From assembly GCF_003721565.1 (NCBI RefSeq), contig NZ_RJJE01000002.1, positions 434,001 to 498,000 on the forward strand: a DNA stretch of 64,000 nt, read 5' to 3'. Position 1 is the stretch's first letter, and every line of letters begins with the position of its first letter. The stretch comes from Rufibacter immobilis. Lineage in GTDB: Bacteria; Bacteroidota; Bacteroidia; Cytophagales; Hymenobacteraceae. The notes below the pieces were generated by a model, which made no database searches, was not told the DNA's origin, and saw only the letters and a program-made list of their open reading frames with translations. The position numbers were made by a program, and so were the translations under genes. This document shows positions 43,950 through 52,656 of the stretch, in pieces.

Positions 43950-45428
43950 ATGAGTAAAGGGTTGCCTAAACGCAGTGAGGATTATTCTCTCTGGTATAAT
44001 GAGTTAGTAAAGCGGGCCGGACTGGCCGAAAACTCAGCGGTGCGCGGCTGTATGGTCATTAAACCGTACGGGTACGCCATCTGGGAAAAAATGCAGCGCG
44101 TGCTGGATGACATGTTCAAAGCCACCGGGCACTCCAACGCCTATTTCCCGCTGTTCGTGCCCAAAAGTTTGTTTGAGGCCGAAGAACAGAATGCCGAAGG
44201 CTTCGCCAAGGAATGTGCCGTAGTCACCCACTACCGCCTGCAAACCGACCCGGACAAGCCCGGCAAGCTGCGTGTAGACCCCAATGCCAAACTAGAGGAA
44301 GAGCTCATTGTGCGCCCTACCTCAGAAGCCATCATCTGGAACACCTACAAAGGCTGGATCCAGAGTTACCGCGACCTGCCCTTGCTCATTAACCAGTGGG
44401 CCAACGTGGTGCGCTGGGAAATGCGGACCCGTCTGTTCCTGCGTACCGCCGAGTTCCTGTGGCAGGAAGGCCACACCGCCCACGCCACCGAGAAAGAAGC
44501 CATTGCCGAGACTGAGCAAATGCTACATGTGTATGCAGATTTCGCGGAGGGTTACCTGGCCCTGCCGGTGATTAGAGGCAAGAAAACTCCCAATGAGCGC
44601 TTTGCAGGGGCATTGGATACTTACTGCATTGAAGGGCTCATGCAAGACGGGAAAGCCTTGCAGGCCGGTACGTCACACTTCTTGGGCCAGAACTTCGCGC
44701 AGGCGTTTGACGTGAAATTCGCCACCAAAGAAGGCGGGCTGGAACACGTGTGGGGAACCTCATGGGGCGTGAGCACCCGTCTGATGGGCGCCTTGGTCAT
44801 GGCGCACTCAGATGATGAAGGCTTGGTACTGCCGCCAAAACTGGCGCCTATCCAGGTAGTGATTGTGCCTATCTACAAAGGCGAGGAGCAACTGGCGCAA
44901 ATCTCTGAGAAAGTGCTGGGCCTGAAAAAGCAGCTGGAAGCCAAAGGCATCTCCGTGAAGTTTGACGACCGCGACACCGAGCGCCCCGGGTTCAAGTTTG
45001 CTGAGTGGGAGCTGAAAGGCGTTCCGGTGCGCATCGCCATTGGCGGCAGAGATTTAGAGAACGGCACCGCCGAAGTAGCCCGCCGCGACACCAAAGAGAA
45101 ATCTTCGCAGCAGTTTGATGAGCTGGTGAACATCATTCCGGCTTTGCTGGAGGAGATCCAGGCCAACATCTTCCAGAAAGCCCTGGACTTCCGCGAAGCG
45201 AACACCACCAAGGTAGACTCTTACGAGGAGTTCAAGCGCGTGCTGGACGAGAAACCCGGTTTTGTGCTGGCTCACTGGGACGGCACCCCGGAGACCGAAG
45301 AGCGTATCAAAGAAGAGACCAAAGCCACCATCCGTTGCATTGCCCTGGATTCGCCGGAGGAAGACGGCGTGGACATGGTCACCGGGCAGCCCTCTAAGCG
45401 CCGCGTGTACTTCGCCAGAGCGTACTAA
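43950..45428 (+). CDS. proS: Prolyl-tRNA synthetase (archaeal/eukaryotic-type)
   Basis: 492 residues; charges tRNA-Pro in the cytoplasm. The short length and absence of an inserted editing domain show the archaeal/eukaryotic-like (ProS type 3) form. Class II motifs: motif 1 [19 protein letters not shown], motif 2 [23 protein letters not shown], motif 3 [18 protein letters not shown]; then the anticodon-binding domain ([18 protein letters not shown]) and a C-terminal zinc-like region. The upstream 200 bases are AT-rich. Ends with a terminator. Confidence 0.97.
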   Translation: MSKGLPKRSEDYSLWYNELVKRAGLAENSAVRGCMVIKPYGYAIWEKMQRVLDDMFKATGHSNAYFPLFVPKSLFEAEEQNAEGFAKECAVVTHYRLQTDPDKPGKLRVDPNAKLEEELIVRPTSEAIIWNTYKGWIQSYRDLPLLINQWANVVRWEMRTRLFLRTAEFLWQEGHTAHATEKEAIAETEQMLHVYADFAEGYLALPVIRGKKTPNERFAGALDTYCIEGLMQDGKALQAGTSHFLGQNFAQAFDVKFATKEGGLEHVWGTSWGVSTRLMGALVMAHSDDEGLVLPPKLAPIQVVIVPIYKGEEQLAQISEKVLGLKKQLEAKGISVKFDDRDTERPGFKFAEWELKGVPVRIAIGGRDLENGTAEVARRDTKEKSSQQFDELVNIIPALLEEIQANIFQKALDFREANTTKVDSYEEFKRVLDEKPGFVLAHWDGTPETEERIKEETKATIRCIALDSPEEDGVDMVTGQPSKRRVYFARAY

Positions 45429-45478
45429 AATTTAAGATCTGGAAGTGGGGCAATGATTTCTCCGTTTCCTGAAGTATA

Positions 45479-45510
45479 AAAACGGGAGCCGCGCAAGTGG
45501 CTCCCGTTTT
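45479..45510 (+). terminator. Terminator of proS
   Basis: AAAACGGGAGCC / GGCTCCCGTTTT with an 8-base loop, 50 bases after the stop. Confidence 0.88.
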
Positions 45511-45549
45511 CTGTTTAGGGGCTCTTTTTCTGAAATCAGGCCAAAAACG
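45511..45549. repeat. GTTTAGGGGC palindrome, copy 17 (right arm drifted)
   Basis: CTGTTTAGGGGCTC-T5 CTGAAATCAGGCCAAAAACG. Next to the proS terminator and one base before the 45551 inverted-repeat element. Confidence 0.8.
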
Positions 45550-45550
45550 T

Positions 45551-45708
45551 AGCGTCGTTACACCCTAACGTCGTGTCTCTGTGAAACGGTAATGTTTCCC
45601 TGGGTAAAGCCTGAAACATTGCTGTAGCTTTCGTTTCAGGGAGATGAATTGGTCAGGTAAGGACTTATGGCGCTTCGTGGAAACACATCGTTACGGTGTA
45701 ACGACGCT
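45551..45708. repeat. 158-bp MITE-like inverted-repeat element
   Basis: Terminal arms AGCGTCGTTACACCCTAACG (45551-45570) and CGTTACGGTGTAACGACGCT (45689-45708) match 19 of 20. The interior has further nested stems (CCTGAAAC / GTTTCAGG at 45610-45640). It is sandwiched between palindrome copies 17 and 18 with no coding signal. Could be a small non-autonomous element or a structured RNA. Confidence 0.75.
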
Positions 45709-45739
45709 GCAAACCCGGTAATGGGAGGAAGGAAGAAGT

Positions 45740-45779
45740 GTGTTTAGGGGCTCTTTTTTCAAAAACAGGCCCTAAACGG
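45740..45779. repeat. GTTTAGGGGC palindrome, copy 18
   Basis: TGTTTAGGGGCTC-T6 c A5-CAGGCCCTAAACG; one unpaired change in each arm. Confidence 0.9.
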
Positions 45780-45804
45780 AGAGAGGAGAAGACAGCCACT
45801 TTCG

Positions 45805-45812
45805 TACTTTTG
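45805..45812 (+). promoter_or_regulatory. TAnnTTTG promoter box for the LOG gene
   Basis: TACTTTTG 28 bases upstream of the ATG at 45841. The upstream -33 element is not clear. Confidence 0.45.
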
Positions 45813-45840
45813 CTTCTCCACCAATCATGCTCATAAGCTT

Positions 45841-46422
45841 ATGAAAAGCATCGCCATTTTCTGCGGGGCCAGCAGCGGCCACAATCCGGTGTACCGTGAA
45901 GCGGCTCAGGCCTTGGGTACGCTCTTCGCACAGAAAGGAATCAGGCAGGTGTACGGCGGCGGAAAAGTGGGCCTCATGGGTACCATTGCCGATGCCGTGC
46001 TCGCCCACGGCGGGCAGGTGGTAGGCGTGATTCCGCAGAGCCTGGTAGACATGGAAGTGGCGCACCAGGGGCTTACGCAACTGCACGTGGTGCAGACCAT
46101 GCACGAGCGCAAAGCCCTCATGGCCGCCGAGTCTGACGCGTTTGTGGCCCTGCCCGGCGGCTTCGGGACGTTTGACGAGTTCTGCGAGATTGTGACCTGG
46201 AACCAGTTGCGCATCATCCAAAAACCGGCCGCCCTGTTCAATGTGAACGGCTACTTCAATCCGTTCCTGCAGATGCTGGACCAGGCGGTCACGGAAGGTT
46301 TTCTGAAAGCCGAGCACAAAAGCAACCTGATCATCTCTGACCAAAGCCAGGACCTGCTCACCCAGCTCCTGCACCATGCCCCCGTCATCACCCAGAAGTG
46401 GGTAGACTTCAACCGCATTTAG
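45841..46422 (+). CDS. LOG family / TIGR00730 Rossmann-fold protein
   Basis: 193 residues. IAIFCGASSGHNPVY at the N-terminus, VYGGGKVGLMG at about 39-49 and LPGGFGTFDEFCEIVTWNQL (PGGxGTxxE) at about 104-123 are the nucleotide-binding and catalytic signatures of LOG proteins, which cleave nucleoside monophosphates at the base (phosphoribohydrolase), in plants releasing active cytokinins. In bacteria the usual role is nucleotide housekeeping. Length is normal. Single gene between two repeat clusters. Confidence 0.93.
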   Translation: MKSIAIFCGASSGHNPVYREAAQALGTLFAQKGIRQVYGGGKVGLMGTIADAVLAHGGQVVGVIPQSLVDMEVAHQGLTQLHVVQTMHERKALMAAESDAFVALPGGFGTFDEFCEIVTWNQLRIIQKPAALFNVNGYFNPFLQMLDQAVTEGFLKAEHKSNLIISDQSQDLLTQLLHHAPVITQKWVDFNRI

Positions 46423-46453
46423 TACACGGGAAAACAGATAAATGCCAAAGGCT

Positions 46454-46492
46454 ACGTTTAGGGCCTGTTTTCAGAAAAAGAGGCTCTAAACG
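46454..46492. repeat. GTTTAGGGCC palindrome, copy 19
   Basis: ACGTTTAGGGCCTG-T4 CAGA5-GAGGCTCTAAACG; several mismatches in the stem. Downstream of the LOG gene. Confidence 0.82.
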
Positions 46493-46584
46493 GCTGCGTG
46501 TGCTTTACCAAAGTTAATCTCCAGAGACAGGCAACGAGGAATAGCAGATCTGCATCTATCTAATAGATAAACCCCGGCAGAACC

Positions 46585-47631
46585 ATGAAGCAGAAGTACC
46601 TACTCCTCGTTTTCTTTCTATTGTTGATGGGCAAAAGCGCCGTGGCGCAGAACAACGCCTACGGCATCACAGACAGCGTCAAAGCATACCTAGACAAAGG
46701 CCTCACGGTGCTGCAAACCCATTCCCTGAACCGCGATGTCGTGAATTGGGAGGAGCTTCGGGCGGCGGTGTACCAGAAAGCGCGGGGTGCCAAGGCGTAT
46801 GAAGACGTGCTGCCCGTTTACCCTTTCCTCTTTGAGCAGCTCAAGGATCACCACGGCTGGTTTACGTACAAAGGCAAGAACTATTCCTGGCAAAGGAACC
46901 CCGCCCAGCCCCGCAATGCGGCGGTAGTGGCCGAGCTGAAAAAGAAGCCCAAGGTGGAAGTGAACGTGCTGAAGAACGGCATCGGGTACATCTTGCTCCC
47001 GGGCAACAGTGACTTCGGGATGACGAATGTGAACCGTGACGCGCAAGCCATTCGGGATTCCATCAGCAAAATCCATCCGGGTAAAATCAAAGGCTGGATC
47101 ATAGACCTGCGGCTGAACACCGGCGGCAACATGTATCCCATGTTTGGGGGCTTGGCCCAGCTCATAGGTGACGGAAAAGTAGGCGGCTTTGTGACGAAAA
47201 ACCAGAAACCCGAGGAGGAGTGGAGCATCAGGGGCGGTAACTTCTACGTGAACACAGCCCAGGTTACCAACGTGCCCCAAGTGCCGCAGGTAGCCGGAGA
47301 CGCGCCCATGGCCGTGCTGTTGAGTAACATGACCGCCAGCGCCGGCGAGGCCGTGGCCATCAGCCTCAAAGGGCGGCCATCCACCCGGTTCTTCGGGGAA
47401 ACCACCCACGGGCTCACCACCGCCAACGAAGGTTTCCAGATAGACAAAAACTCCGGCCTTACCCTCGCCGTCCTGTACGAAGCCGACCGCAACGGGATGA
47501 TCTACCAAAAAAACATAAAGCCAGACGAAGAAATCCTGAACGGCGATGATTTCACTAACTGGAAGAAAGACCAGAAGATCACGGCTGCCATGAAGTGGCT
47601 TAAAAAAGAAATCAAGGCTCAAAAGAGATAA
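46585..47631 (+). CDS. S41 family (C-terminal processing-like) peptidase
   Basis: 348 residues with signal peptide (MKQKYLLLVFFLLLMGKSAVAQ); periplasmic. The tail-specific protease core is seen: NGIGYILLPGN, GWIIDLRLNTGGNMYPM (Ser-Lys enzyme core strand) and MTASAGEAVAISLKG with the likely nucleophile S252, followed by FGETTHGLTT. No PDZ domain is obvious, so this is a short interphotoreceptor-retinoid-binding/S41-type hydrolase rather than full-length CtpA. Substrate unknown. Converges on hemH with a shared terminator. Confidence 0.9.
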   Translation: MKQKYLLLVFFLLLMGKSAVAQNNAYGITDSVKAYLDKGLTVLQTHSLNRDVVNWEELRAAVYQKARGAKAYEDVLPVYPFLFEQLKDHHGWFTYKGKNYSWQRNPAQPRNAAVVAELKKKPKVEVNVLKNGIGYILLPGNSDFGMTNVNRDAQAIRDSISKIHPGKIKGWIIDLRLNTGGNMYPMFGGLAQLIGDGKVGGFVTKNQKPEEEWSIRGGNFYVNTAQVTNVPQVPQVAGDAPMAVLLSNMTASAGEAVAISLKGRPSTRFFGETTHGLTTANEGFQIDKNSGLTLAVLYEADRNGMIYQKNIKPDEEILNGDDFTNWKKDQKITAAMKWLKKEIKAQKR

Positions 47632-47648
47632 CGTCAGCTACTGCCATA

Positions 47649-47686
47649 AAGAGAGAAGCCCAGGCAACTGCCTGGGCTTCTCTCTT
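47649..47686. terminator. Bidirectional terminator, S41 gene / hemH
   Basis: AAGAGAGAAGCCCAGGCA / TGCCTGGGCTTCTCTCTT, 18-bp arms with a 2-base loop. Confidence 0.9.
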
Positions 47687-47698
47687 AAATCTAAATCA

Positions 47699-47729
47699 TG
47701 CTACGCGATAAGTGCTACTTGATACCGAA
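47699..47729. repeat. GCTACGYGATA... tandem-type element, copy A
   Basis: ATGCTACGCGATAAGTGCTACTTGATACC, two degenerate units of about 14 bases. Closely similar to 50114-50143. Lies between the terminator and the hemH stop codon. Confidence 0.65.
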
Positions 47730-47730
47730 C

Positions 47731-48759
47731 CTACGCTTCCTGCACCATCTGGGCTACCGCCTTGATCCAGCTAGGGTGCGTGTTCAGGCTTTCCACCAGT
47801 TGCCAGTGTTCGCCCCCGGCAGCTTCAAACTCCTCTTTGAATTCCTTGCCTACTTCAATGGTGGTTTCCAGGCAGTCGGCGACAAACGCGGGGCTGAAAG
47901 CCAGCACGTTCTTCACGCCGGCGGCAGCCAAGTCTTTCAGGATGAAATCGGTGTAGGGCGTGAGCCAAGGGTCTTTGCCCAGCCGTGACTGGAACGAAAC
48001 TGTGTACTTGCCTTCGGGGATGTTGAGGGCTTTGGCCAACTGGCGCGAGGTCTCAAAACACTGGGCGCGGTAGCAGTAGCGGTTGCGGCTGTGGTAGGTG
48101 TTGCAGCAGACGCCCAACTGGCAATAGCCTTTGGTGCTGGCTTTCAGAACCTGCCGCTCCGGGATGCCGTGGTAGCTGAACACAAAATGGTCATAGTCGC
48201 GCTGGGCCATGTGCTGGCTCGCAATCTCGGCAAAGGTGCCAATAAAACCCGGGTGGTTGCAGAACGTGCTGATGAACCTGATGTCTGGGATCACCTCCCA
48301 CTTGCTCACCAGTTCCATCACTTTCTCTTGCACAGAACCCGTGCTGGCCGAGGCGTACTGCGGGAACAGCGGCAGCACCACAATGCGGTCCACCACTTTG
48401 TCCTGCAGCTCTTTCAAGGCACTTTCAATGCTGGGGCTCTGGTACCGCATGCCAAACGCCACGTGGTAGTCTTTGCCCAGCTGCTCCTGCACCAGACGCT
48501 GCAGATCCAGGCCATGGAACAAGAGCGGCGAGCCGCGTTCGGTCCACAGCTGCGCGTAGATCTTCGCAGATTTAGGGGCCCTGAAAGGCGCAATCACGCC
48601 GTTCACCAGCATGTATCTGGAAGGCGCGGCAATGTCCAGCACCCGTTTGTCCAATAAGAATTCGCGCAGGTATTTGCGCACGTGCGGTACGCTGGGAGAG
48701 TCCGGCGTGCCGAGGTTGACTAGTAATACTCCTGTTTTGCCAGTGGCTCCACTTTTCAT
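47731..48759 (-). CDS. hemH: Ferrochelatase
   Basis: 342 residues; inserts ferrous iron into protoporphyrin IX, the last step of protoheme synthesis. KTGVLLVNLGTPDSPSV at the start, FSYHGIPERQV with the active-site His, and AFSPAFVADCLETTIEV with the conserved Glu are diagnostic. CQLGVCCNTYHSRNRYCYRAQC holds a Cys cluster of the type that in some ferrochelatases binds a [2Fe-2S] centre, though spacing is not proof. A TATCTTTG box lies just upstream (48778-48785). Confidence 0.96.
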   Translation of the reverse strand: MKSGATGKTGVLLVNLGTPDSPSVPHVRKYLREFLLDKRVLDIAAPSRYMLVNGVIAPFRAPKSAKIYAQLWTERGSPLLFHGLDLQRLVQEQLGKDYHVAFGMRYQSPSIESALKELQDKVVDRIVVLPLFPQYASASTGSVQEKVMELVSKWEVIPDIRFISTFCNHPGFIGTFAEIASQHMAQRDYDHFVFSYHGIPERQVLKASTKGYCQLGVCCNTYHSRNRYCYRAQCFETSRQLAKALNIPEGKYTVSFQSRLGKDPWLTPYTDFILKDLAAAGVKNVLAFSPAFVADCLETTIEVGKEFKEEFEAAGGEHWQLVESLNTHPSWIKAVAQMVQEA

Positions 48760-48777
48760 ACGCTTTCAATTGAGGGG

Positions 48778-48785
48778 CAAAGATA
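48778..48785 (-). promoter_or_regulatory. TAnnTTTG promoter box for hemH
   Basis: TATCTTTG on the minus strand, 18 bases before the hemH ATG. No clear upstream TTTG. Confidence 0.5.
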
Positions 48786-49139
48786 CGGATTTGGGGGCCA
48801 GTTGGCACCGGCCAGACAGGTGATCTATATCATTTTCCGATAGATATTGCCAATGGGTGATAGAGACGGTCCCTCCCGTTTCAGGTTCATTTGCCGGGAA
48901 ACCCGCCAAACTCCATAAGCGCTAATGGCGGCTAAATGTTTTGAAGTTTTTGTACGCGTAAATAATAGATGCGTTTTCAGGCGCCGCCTTCTGCCGTCTT
49001 TGCTGAGGAGGTGTTGGTCTCTGGGTATGCCGGTGGCAGAGCCGCTGCGGGTATGTGTTGTCGTGAATAATTGATACTCAAGAAGTAGCAAGCCGCAGGA
49101 TACTTGTTGTATGATACTTAATACGATTTAAAAAAGCGT
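48786..49139. other. Intergenic region between hemH and era
   Basis: About 350 bases without a credible gene; mixed composition, no clear hairpin, a few GATAC-type words near 49100 (GGATACTTGTTGTATGATACT) similar to the elements at 47699 and 50114. Confidence 0.4.
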
Positions 49140-49168
49140 TACCTTTGCAAATTGTTTTAAAAGGAGGT
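49140..49168 (+). promoter_or_regulatory. Promoter box and strong Shine-Dalgarno for era
   Basis: TACCTTTG at 49140-49147 followed by AAGGAGGT at 49161-49168, seven bases from the ATG at 49175. A full-strength Shine-Dalgarno is unusual among the genes of this window, most of which have none. Confidence 0.6.
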
Positions 49169-49174
49169 AAAAAA

Positions 49175-50065
49175 ATGGCAGAGCAGCCGCATAAAGCAGG
49201 GTTTGTAAGCATCATAGGGAAACCCAACGTGGGCAAGAGCACCCTGATGAACGTGATGGTAGGCGAGAAGCTGTCCATTATCACGTCCAAAGCCCAAACC
49301 ACCCGCCACCGCATCATGGGCATCCTCAACGGCGATGATTTCCAGGTGGTGTACTCAGACACGCCCGGCATCATTCAGCCGCAGTACGAGCTGCATGAGT
49401 CTATGATGCGCTTTGTGCATTCTTCTCTGGAAGACGCCGATGTGATTCTCTTCGTCACGGATATTTACGAGAAGCATGACGAGAGCGAAGTGGTGGCCCG
49501 CCTGCGCAACGCCAAATCTCCCATTCTGCTGCTCATCAACAAAATAGACCAGGCCACCCAGGAAGACGTGGAGGCGAAGATTGCCTACTGGAAAGAACAG
49601 CTGCCGGCACAGGAGTATATGGCTATCTCGGCGCTGCACAACCAGGGCGTTCCTGGCGTGTTCCAGAAAATCCTGGACCTGCTGCCCCAGCACCCCCCCT
49701 ATTACCCCAAAGATGAACTAACCGATAAGCCCGAGCGTTTCTTTGCCGCCGAGATGATCAGGGAGAAAATCTTCCTCAACTACAAGAAAGAAATCCCTTA
49801 CAGCTGCGAAGTGGTGATTGAGGAATTCAAGGAAGACGACACCATCATCAGAATGCGCGCCGAGATCAGCGTGGAGCGCAAAAGCCAGAAAGGCATTGTG
49901 ATTGGCGATAAAGGCGCCGCGCTCAAAAAAGTAGGCACCCAGGCCCGCATAGACATGGAAGAGTTCTTCCAGAAGAAAGTGTTCCTGGATTTGTACGTAC
50001 GCGTGAACGAGAACTGGCGCACAGACAAACGCCTGCTGGACCGGTTCGGGTATAACAGCATATAA
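49175..50065 (+). CDS. era: GTPase Era
   Basis: 296 residues from ATG 49175 (a TTG at 49145 is not needed). Ribosome-assembly GTPase acting on 16S rRNA and the 30S subunit. G1 GKPNVGKST at 15-23, G3 DTPGI, G4 NKID, then the C-terminal KH RNA-binding domain with the VIGDKGAALKKVG loop. Length is normal. It lies upstream of der with about 180 bases of repeats in between, and has a strong Shine-Dalgarno sequence. Confidence 0.97.
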   Translation: MAEQPHKAGFVSIIGKPNVGKSTLMNVMVGEKLSIITSKAQTTRHRIMGILNGDDFQVVYSDTPGIIQPQYELHESMMRFVHSSLEDADVILFVTDIYEKHDESEVVARLRNAKSPILLLINKIDQATQEDVEAKIAYWKEQLPAQEYMAISALHNQGVPGVFQKILDLLPQHPPYYPKDELTDKPERFFAAEMIREKIFLNYKKEIPYSCEVVIEEFKEDDTIIRMRAEISVERKSQKGIVIGDKGAALKKVGTQARIDMEEFFQKKVFLDLYVRVNENWRTDKRLLDRFGYNSI

Positions 50066-50071
50066 GAGTAT

Positions 50072-50143
50072 CAAGACACACGTATCACGTATCAAGATTT
50101 CTAGGTTAAGGTCGTGCTACGTGATACGCGCTACGTGATACCA
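50072..50143. repeat. GTATCACGTA / TACGTGATAC inverted elements, copy B
   Basis: ACACGTATCACGTATCAAG near 50078 and GTGCTACGTGATACGCGCTACGTGATACC at 50114-50143 are inverted relative to each other; the second closely matches 47699-47729. Between era and der, no gene. Confidence 0.7.
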
Positions 50144-50189
50144 AAGAGTCCCTAGCGGCGCCACGGAGGCGATACCGCAGGTTTAACCC

Positions 50190-50229
50190 GCGTTTTGGGA
50201 GTGATTCTTAAAAAGGAGCCCCTAAACGC
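50190..50229. repeat. GTTTAGGGGC palindrome, copy 20 (left arm decayed)
   Basis: GCGTTTTGGGAGT...AAAAAGGAGCCCCTAAACGC: right arm intact. Just upstream of der. Confidence 0.72.
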
Positions 50230-50243
50230 ACATTCCAAGTAAT

Positions 50244-51557
50244 ATGGCACAGAATACGATCGCCATTGTAGGACGCCCCAATGTGGGCAAATCAACCCTG
50301 TTCAACCGCCTGGTGGGCGAGCGCAAAGCCATCATGGACAACGTGAGCGGCGTGACCCGTGACCGCCACTACGGCCACGGCGAGTGGACAGGCAAATACT
50401 TCACCGTGATTGACACCGGCGGCTACGTACACGGGTCAGACGATATTTTTGAGGAGGAAATTAGAAAGCAGGTAGAACTTGCCATTAAAGAGGCTAATGT
50501 CATCCTGTTCATGGTAGACGTGGAGGCTGGTCTCACCGGCCTGGACGAAGAGTTTGCCAACGTACTGCGCCGCACAGACAAGCCGGTCTATATTGTGGCC
50601 AATAAAGCAGACACGCACGCCCGCGGTCACCTTTCAGGGGAGTTTTACGCGCTGGGTTTTGAGAACGAGATCTTTCCGGTTTCCAGCCAGAACGGCTCCG
50701 GTACCGGTGACTTGCTGGATGCCGTGGTGGCCCATTTCCCAGAAGAAGGAATTGAAAACCCAGAGGCCGGTATTCCGCGCATTGCCGTGGTGGGCAGACC
50801 CAACGTAGGGAAATCATCGTTCGTGAACCTGCTCTTGGGCGAGGACCGCAACATTGTAACCGATATTGCCGGCACCACCCGTGACTCCATCCACTCGCAC
50901 TACAACGCCTACGGCAAAGAGTTCATCATTGTAGACACCGCCGGGCTCCGGAGGAAAAGCAAAGTGCATGAGGACATTGAGTTCTACTCAGTGCTGCGCT
51001 CCATCAGGGCACTGGAGGAGAGCGACGTGGTGATTGTCATGCTGGATGCCACCCGCGGCCTTGAGGCCCAGGACATGAACATCATTGGTCTGGCAGACAA
51101 GAACCGCAAAGGTCTGGTGATTCTGGTGAACAAGTGGGACCTGGTGGAGAAAGAAACCAACACCATGCGTGATATGGAGCAGGCTATCTATGACCGTATT
51201 GCGCCCATTGCGTACCCGCCCATTGTATTCATTTCGGTGCTGAACAAGCAACGGGTGCACAAAGCCATTGAGAAGGCCATTGAGGTACATGAGAACCGGT
51301 CCATGAAAATACCAACCTCCAAGCTGAATGACGCCATGCTCAAAGAGATTGAGCGCTACCCGCCGCCATCTATCAAAGGGAAATTCGTGAAGATTAAATA
51401 CGTGACGCAGCTGCCCACGCACACGCCCACGTTCGCATTTTTCTGTAACTTGCCGCAATACATCAAAGAATCGTACACCCGCTACCTGGAGAACCGCTTG
51501 CGCGAGAATTTTGGTTTTGAGGGTGTGCCCATTAACTTAGTGTTCAGAAAGAAATAG
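50244..51557 (+). CDS. der: GTPase Der (EngA), double G-domain
   Basis: 437 residues; 50S ribosome assembly. Two G domains: first P-loop GRPNVGKST at 10-18 with DTGG, second GRPNVGKSS at about 183-191 with DTAGL and NKWDLV; then the C-terminal KH-like domain ([20 protein letters not shown]). Normal length. Era and Der side by side is a common arrangement in Bacteroidota. Confidence 0.97.
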   Translation: MAQNTIAIVGRPNVGKSTLFNRLVGERKAIMDNVSGVTRDRHYGHGEWTGKYFTVIDTGGYVHGSDDIFEEEIRKQVELAIKEANVILFMVDVEAGLTGLDEEFANVLRRTDKPVYIVANKADTHARGHLSGEFYALGFENEIFPVSSQNGSGTGDLLDAVVAHFPEEGIENPEAGIPRIAVVGRPNVGKSSFVNLLLGEDRNIVTDIAGTTRDSIHSHYNAYGKEFIIVDTAGLRRKSKVHEDIEFYSVLRSIRALEESDVVIVMLDATRGLEAQDMNIIGLADKNRKGLVILVNKWDLVEKETNTMRDMEQAIYDRIAPIAYPPIVFISVLNKQRVHKAIEKAIEVHENRSMKIPTSKLNDAMLKEIERYPPPSIKGKFVKIKYVTQLPTHTPTFAFFCNLPQYIKESYTRYLENRLRENFGFEGVPINLVFRKK

Positions 51558-51621
51558 GCCTTGGGGCCTTGCTCTTTCTTCGCGCTATCTTTTTCTACAA
51601 AACCCTAATTTATTTACGTTT

Positions 51622-51822
51622 ATGCGGACTGTCTTATCGTTAGTAGCATTGGCAGGTGTAATGACATTCTCTGCGTGTGAAACCAAGCAAGCCCAGGAAA
51701 CCACTACTATTCCAACAGTGGAAGAGGCGACCAATGCAACAGATGTGGCAGAAACCACGGCATCTCCTATAGACACTATAGGCATGCCTTCTGACTCACT
51801 GGGAACAGACTCTATTCAGTAG
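51622..51822 (+). CDS. Small acidic lipoprotein, cluster copy 1
   Basis: 66 residues: lipobox MTFSAC (Cys 19), then a Thr/Glu/Ala/Asp-rich tail (ETTTIPTVEEATNATDVAE). First of three small lipoproteins in a row (51622, 52052, 52317), all 66-67 residues with the F-S/A-A/S-C lipobox and an acidic tail. Family unknown to me. Confidence 0.72.
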   Translation: MRTVLSLVALAGVMTFSACETKQAQETTTIPTVEEATNATDVAETTASPIDTIGMPSDSLGTDSIQ

Positions 51823-51851
51823 GGCGCAACACGCACTGCTTCCATAGAAGG

Positions 51852-51893
51852 GGCGCAGGTTTCTTCCGGTTCAGGCCGGAAGAGGCCTGCGCC
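51852..51893 (+). terminator. Hairpin terminator after the 51622 gene
   Basis: GGCGCAGG/CCTGCGCC outer stem and CTTCCGG/CCGGAAG inner stem, followed within 15 bases by TTTTAAAG. Confidence 0.65.
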
Positions 51894-52051
51894 TTGTGCG
51901 TTTTAAAGATAGTAATTGCATTGTAGGTATATCTGCAAAGAAAAATATATCCATTCACCCATACACTCGTACACTACAGTAAGTCAGCTTCTTCGCCGGT
52001 GCCTCCGGCGGGCGGCGGGCTTGAAATTCCCCGTCCTTACAAAATAAGACT

Positions 52052-52255
52052 ATGAAAAAGACATTGTTTCTGTTGGCGCTTCTGTCTGGTGTTGCTGGGT
52101 TCTCTGCCTGTGACTCCAAGACCGAAAACCGAATGGAAGACCAAGCGGAGAAAGTAGAACTACACGCAGAAATGGCTGGTGATACTACCTTGGCCAAACA
52201 GGCCAGAGAAGTGAAAGACAGCATTGATGCCGTAGATCCTAAAGATCCCGAATAA
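52052..52255 (+). CDS. Small acidic lipoprotein, cluster copy 2
   Basis: 67 residues (MKKTLFLLALLSGVAGFSAC, Cys 20), acidic tail with heptad-like spacing (ENRMEDQAEKVELHAEMAGD). The upstream leader TTACAAAATAAGACTATGAAAAAGACA is nearly the same as that of the next gene (GTACAAAATAAAACTATGAAAAAGACA-type), so the two look like tandem duplicates. Confidence 0.75.
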   Translation: MKKTLFLLALLSGVAGFSACDSKTENRMEDQAEKVELHAEMAGDTTLAKQAREVKDSIDAVDPKDPE

Positions 52256-52316
52256 ATATTGGCGATTTTGGCCCTCCTGGAGCCAATTCCTAACCAGACA
52301 CGTACAAAATAAAACT

Positions 52317-52517
52317 ATGAAAAAGACACTCTATGCAATGGCCCTGGCCACAGGAATGATGACGTTCGCTTCCTGCAACAACGCTACGGAAGAGCGTGCC
52401 GAAGACCGTTCTGAACAAGTGGAAGACGCTGCCGAAGACGCCGGCGATGAAATTGAGGAAGGCGCTGAAAAAACCGGTGACGCCGTGGAAGACGCCGCCG
52501 ATGACGTGAAAGACTAG
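52317..52517 (+). CDS. Small acidic lipoprotein, cluster copy 3
   Basis: 66 residues (MKKTLYAMALATGMMTFASC, Cys 20). Tail is almost pure Glu/Asp/Ala (ERAEDRSEQVEDAAEDAGDE), apparently forming an amphipathic helix with ED/EA repeats. Ends at a terminator. Same leader sequence as copy 2. Function unknown. Confidence 0.75.
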   Translation: MKKTLYAMALATGMMTFASCNNATEERAEDRSEQVEDAAEDAGDEIEEGAEKTGDAVEDAADDVKD

Positions 52518-52534
52518 ACTTTTACGCACCTATT

Positions 52535-52572
52535 AAAAAGAGAGGGCGCCCCGTAAGGCACCCTCTCTTTTT
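52535..52572 (+). terminator. Terminator after the lipoprotein cluster
   Basis: AAAAAGAGAGGG / CCCTCTCTTTTT with a GC-rich 14-base loop. Confidence 0.88.
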
Positions 52573-52610
52573 ATGCCTAATATTTTAAAAAGCCTTTGCA
52601 AAACGATGTT

Positions 52611-52650
52611 GCGTTTAGGGGCTGTTTTTCCAAAAACAGCCCCTAAACGT
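52611..52650. repeat. GTTTAGGGGC palindrome, copy 21 (consensus)
   Basis: GCGTTTAGGGGCTG-T5 cc A5-CAGCCCCTAAACGT: fully paired core, the cleanest copy in the window. Between convergent genes. Confidence 0.96.
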
Positions 52651-52656
52651 AAAAGG

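Noticed and set aside
46690-47622. 310-residue open frame on the minus strand across the S41 peptidase gene
   Set aside because: It is the antisense shadow of a clear S41 peptidase; its translation is His/Val/Gly-rich with no family motif, as expected of a reverse-strand reading in GC-rich codons.
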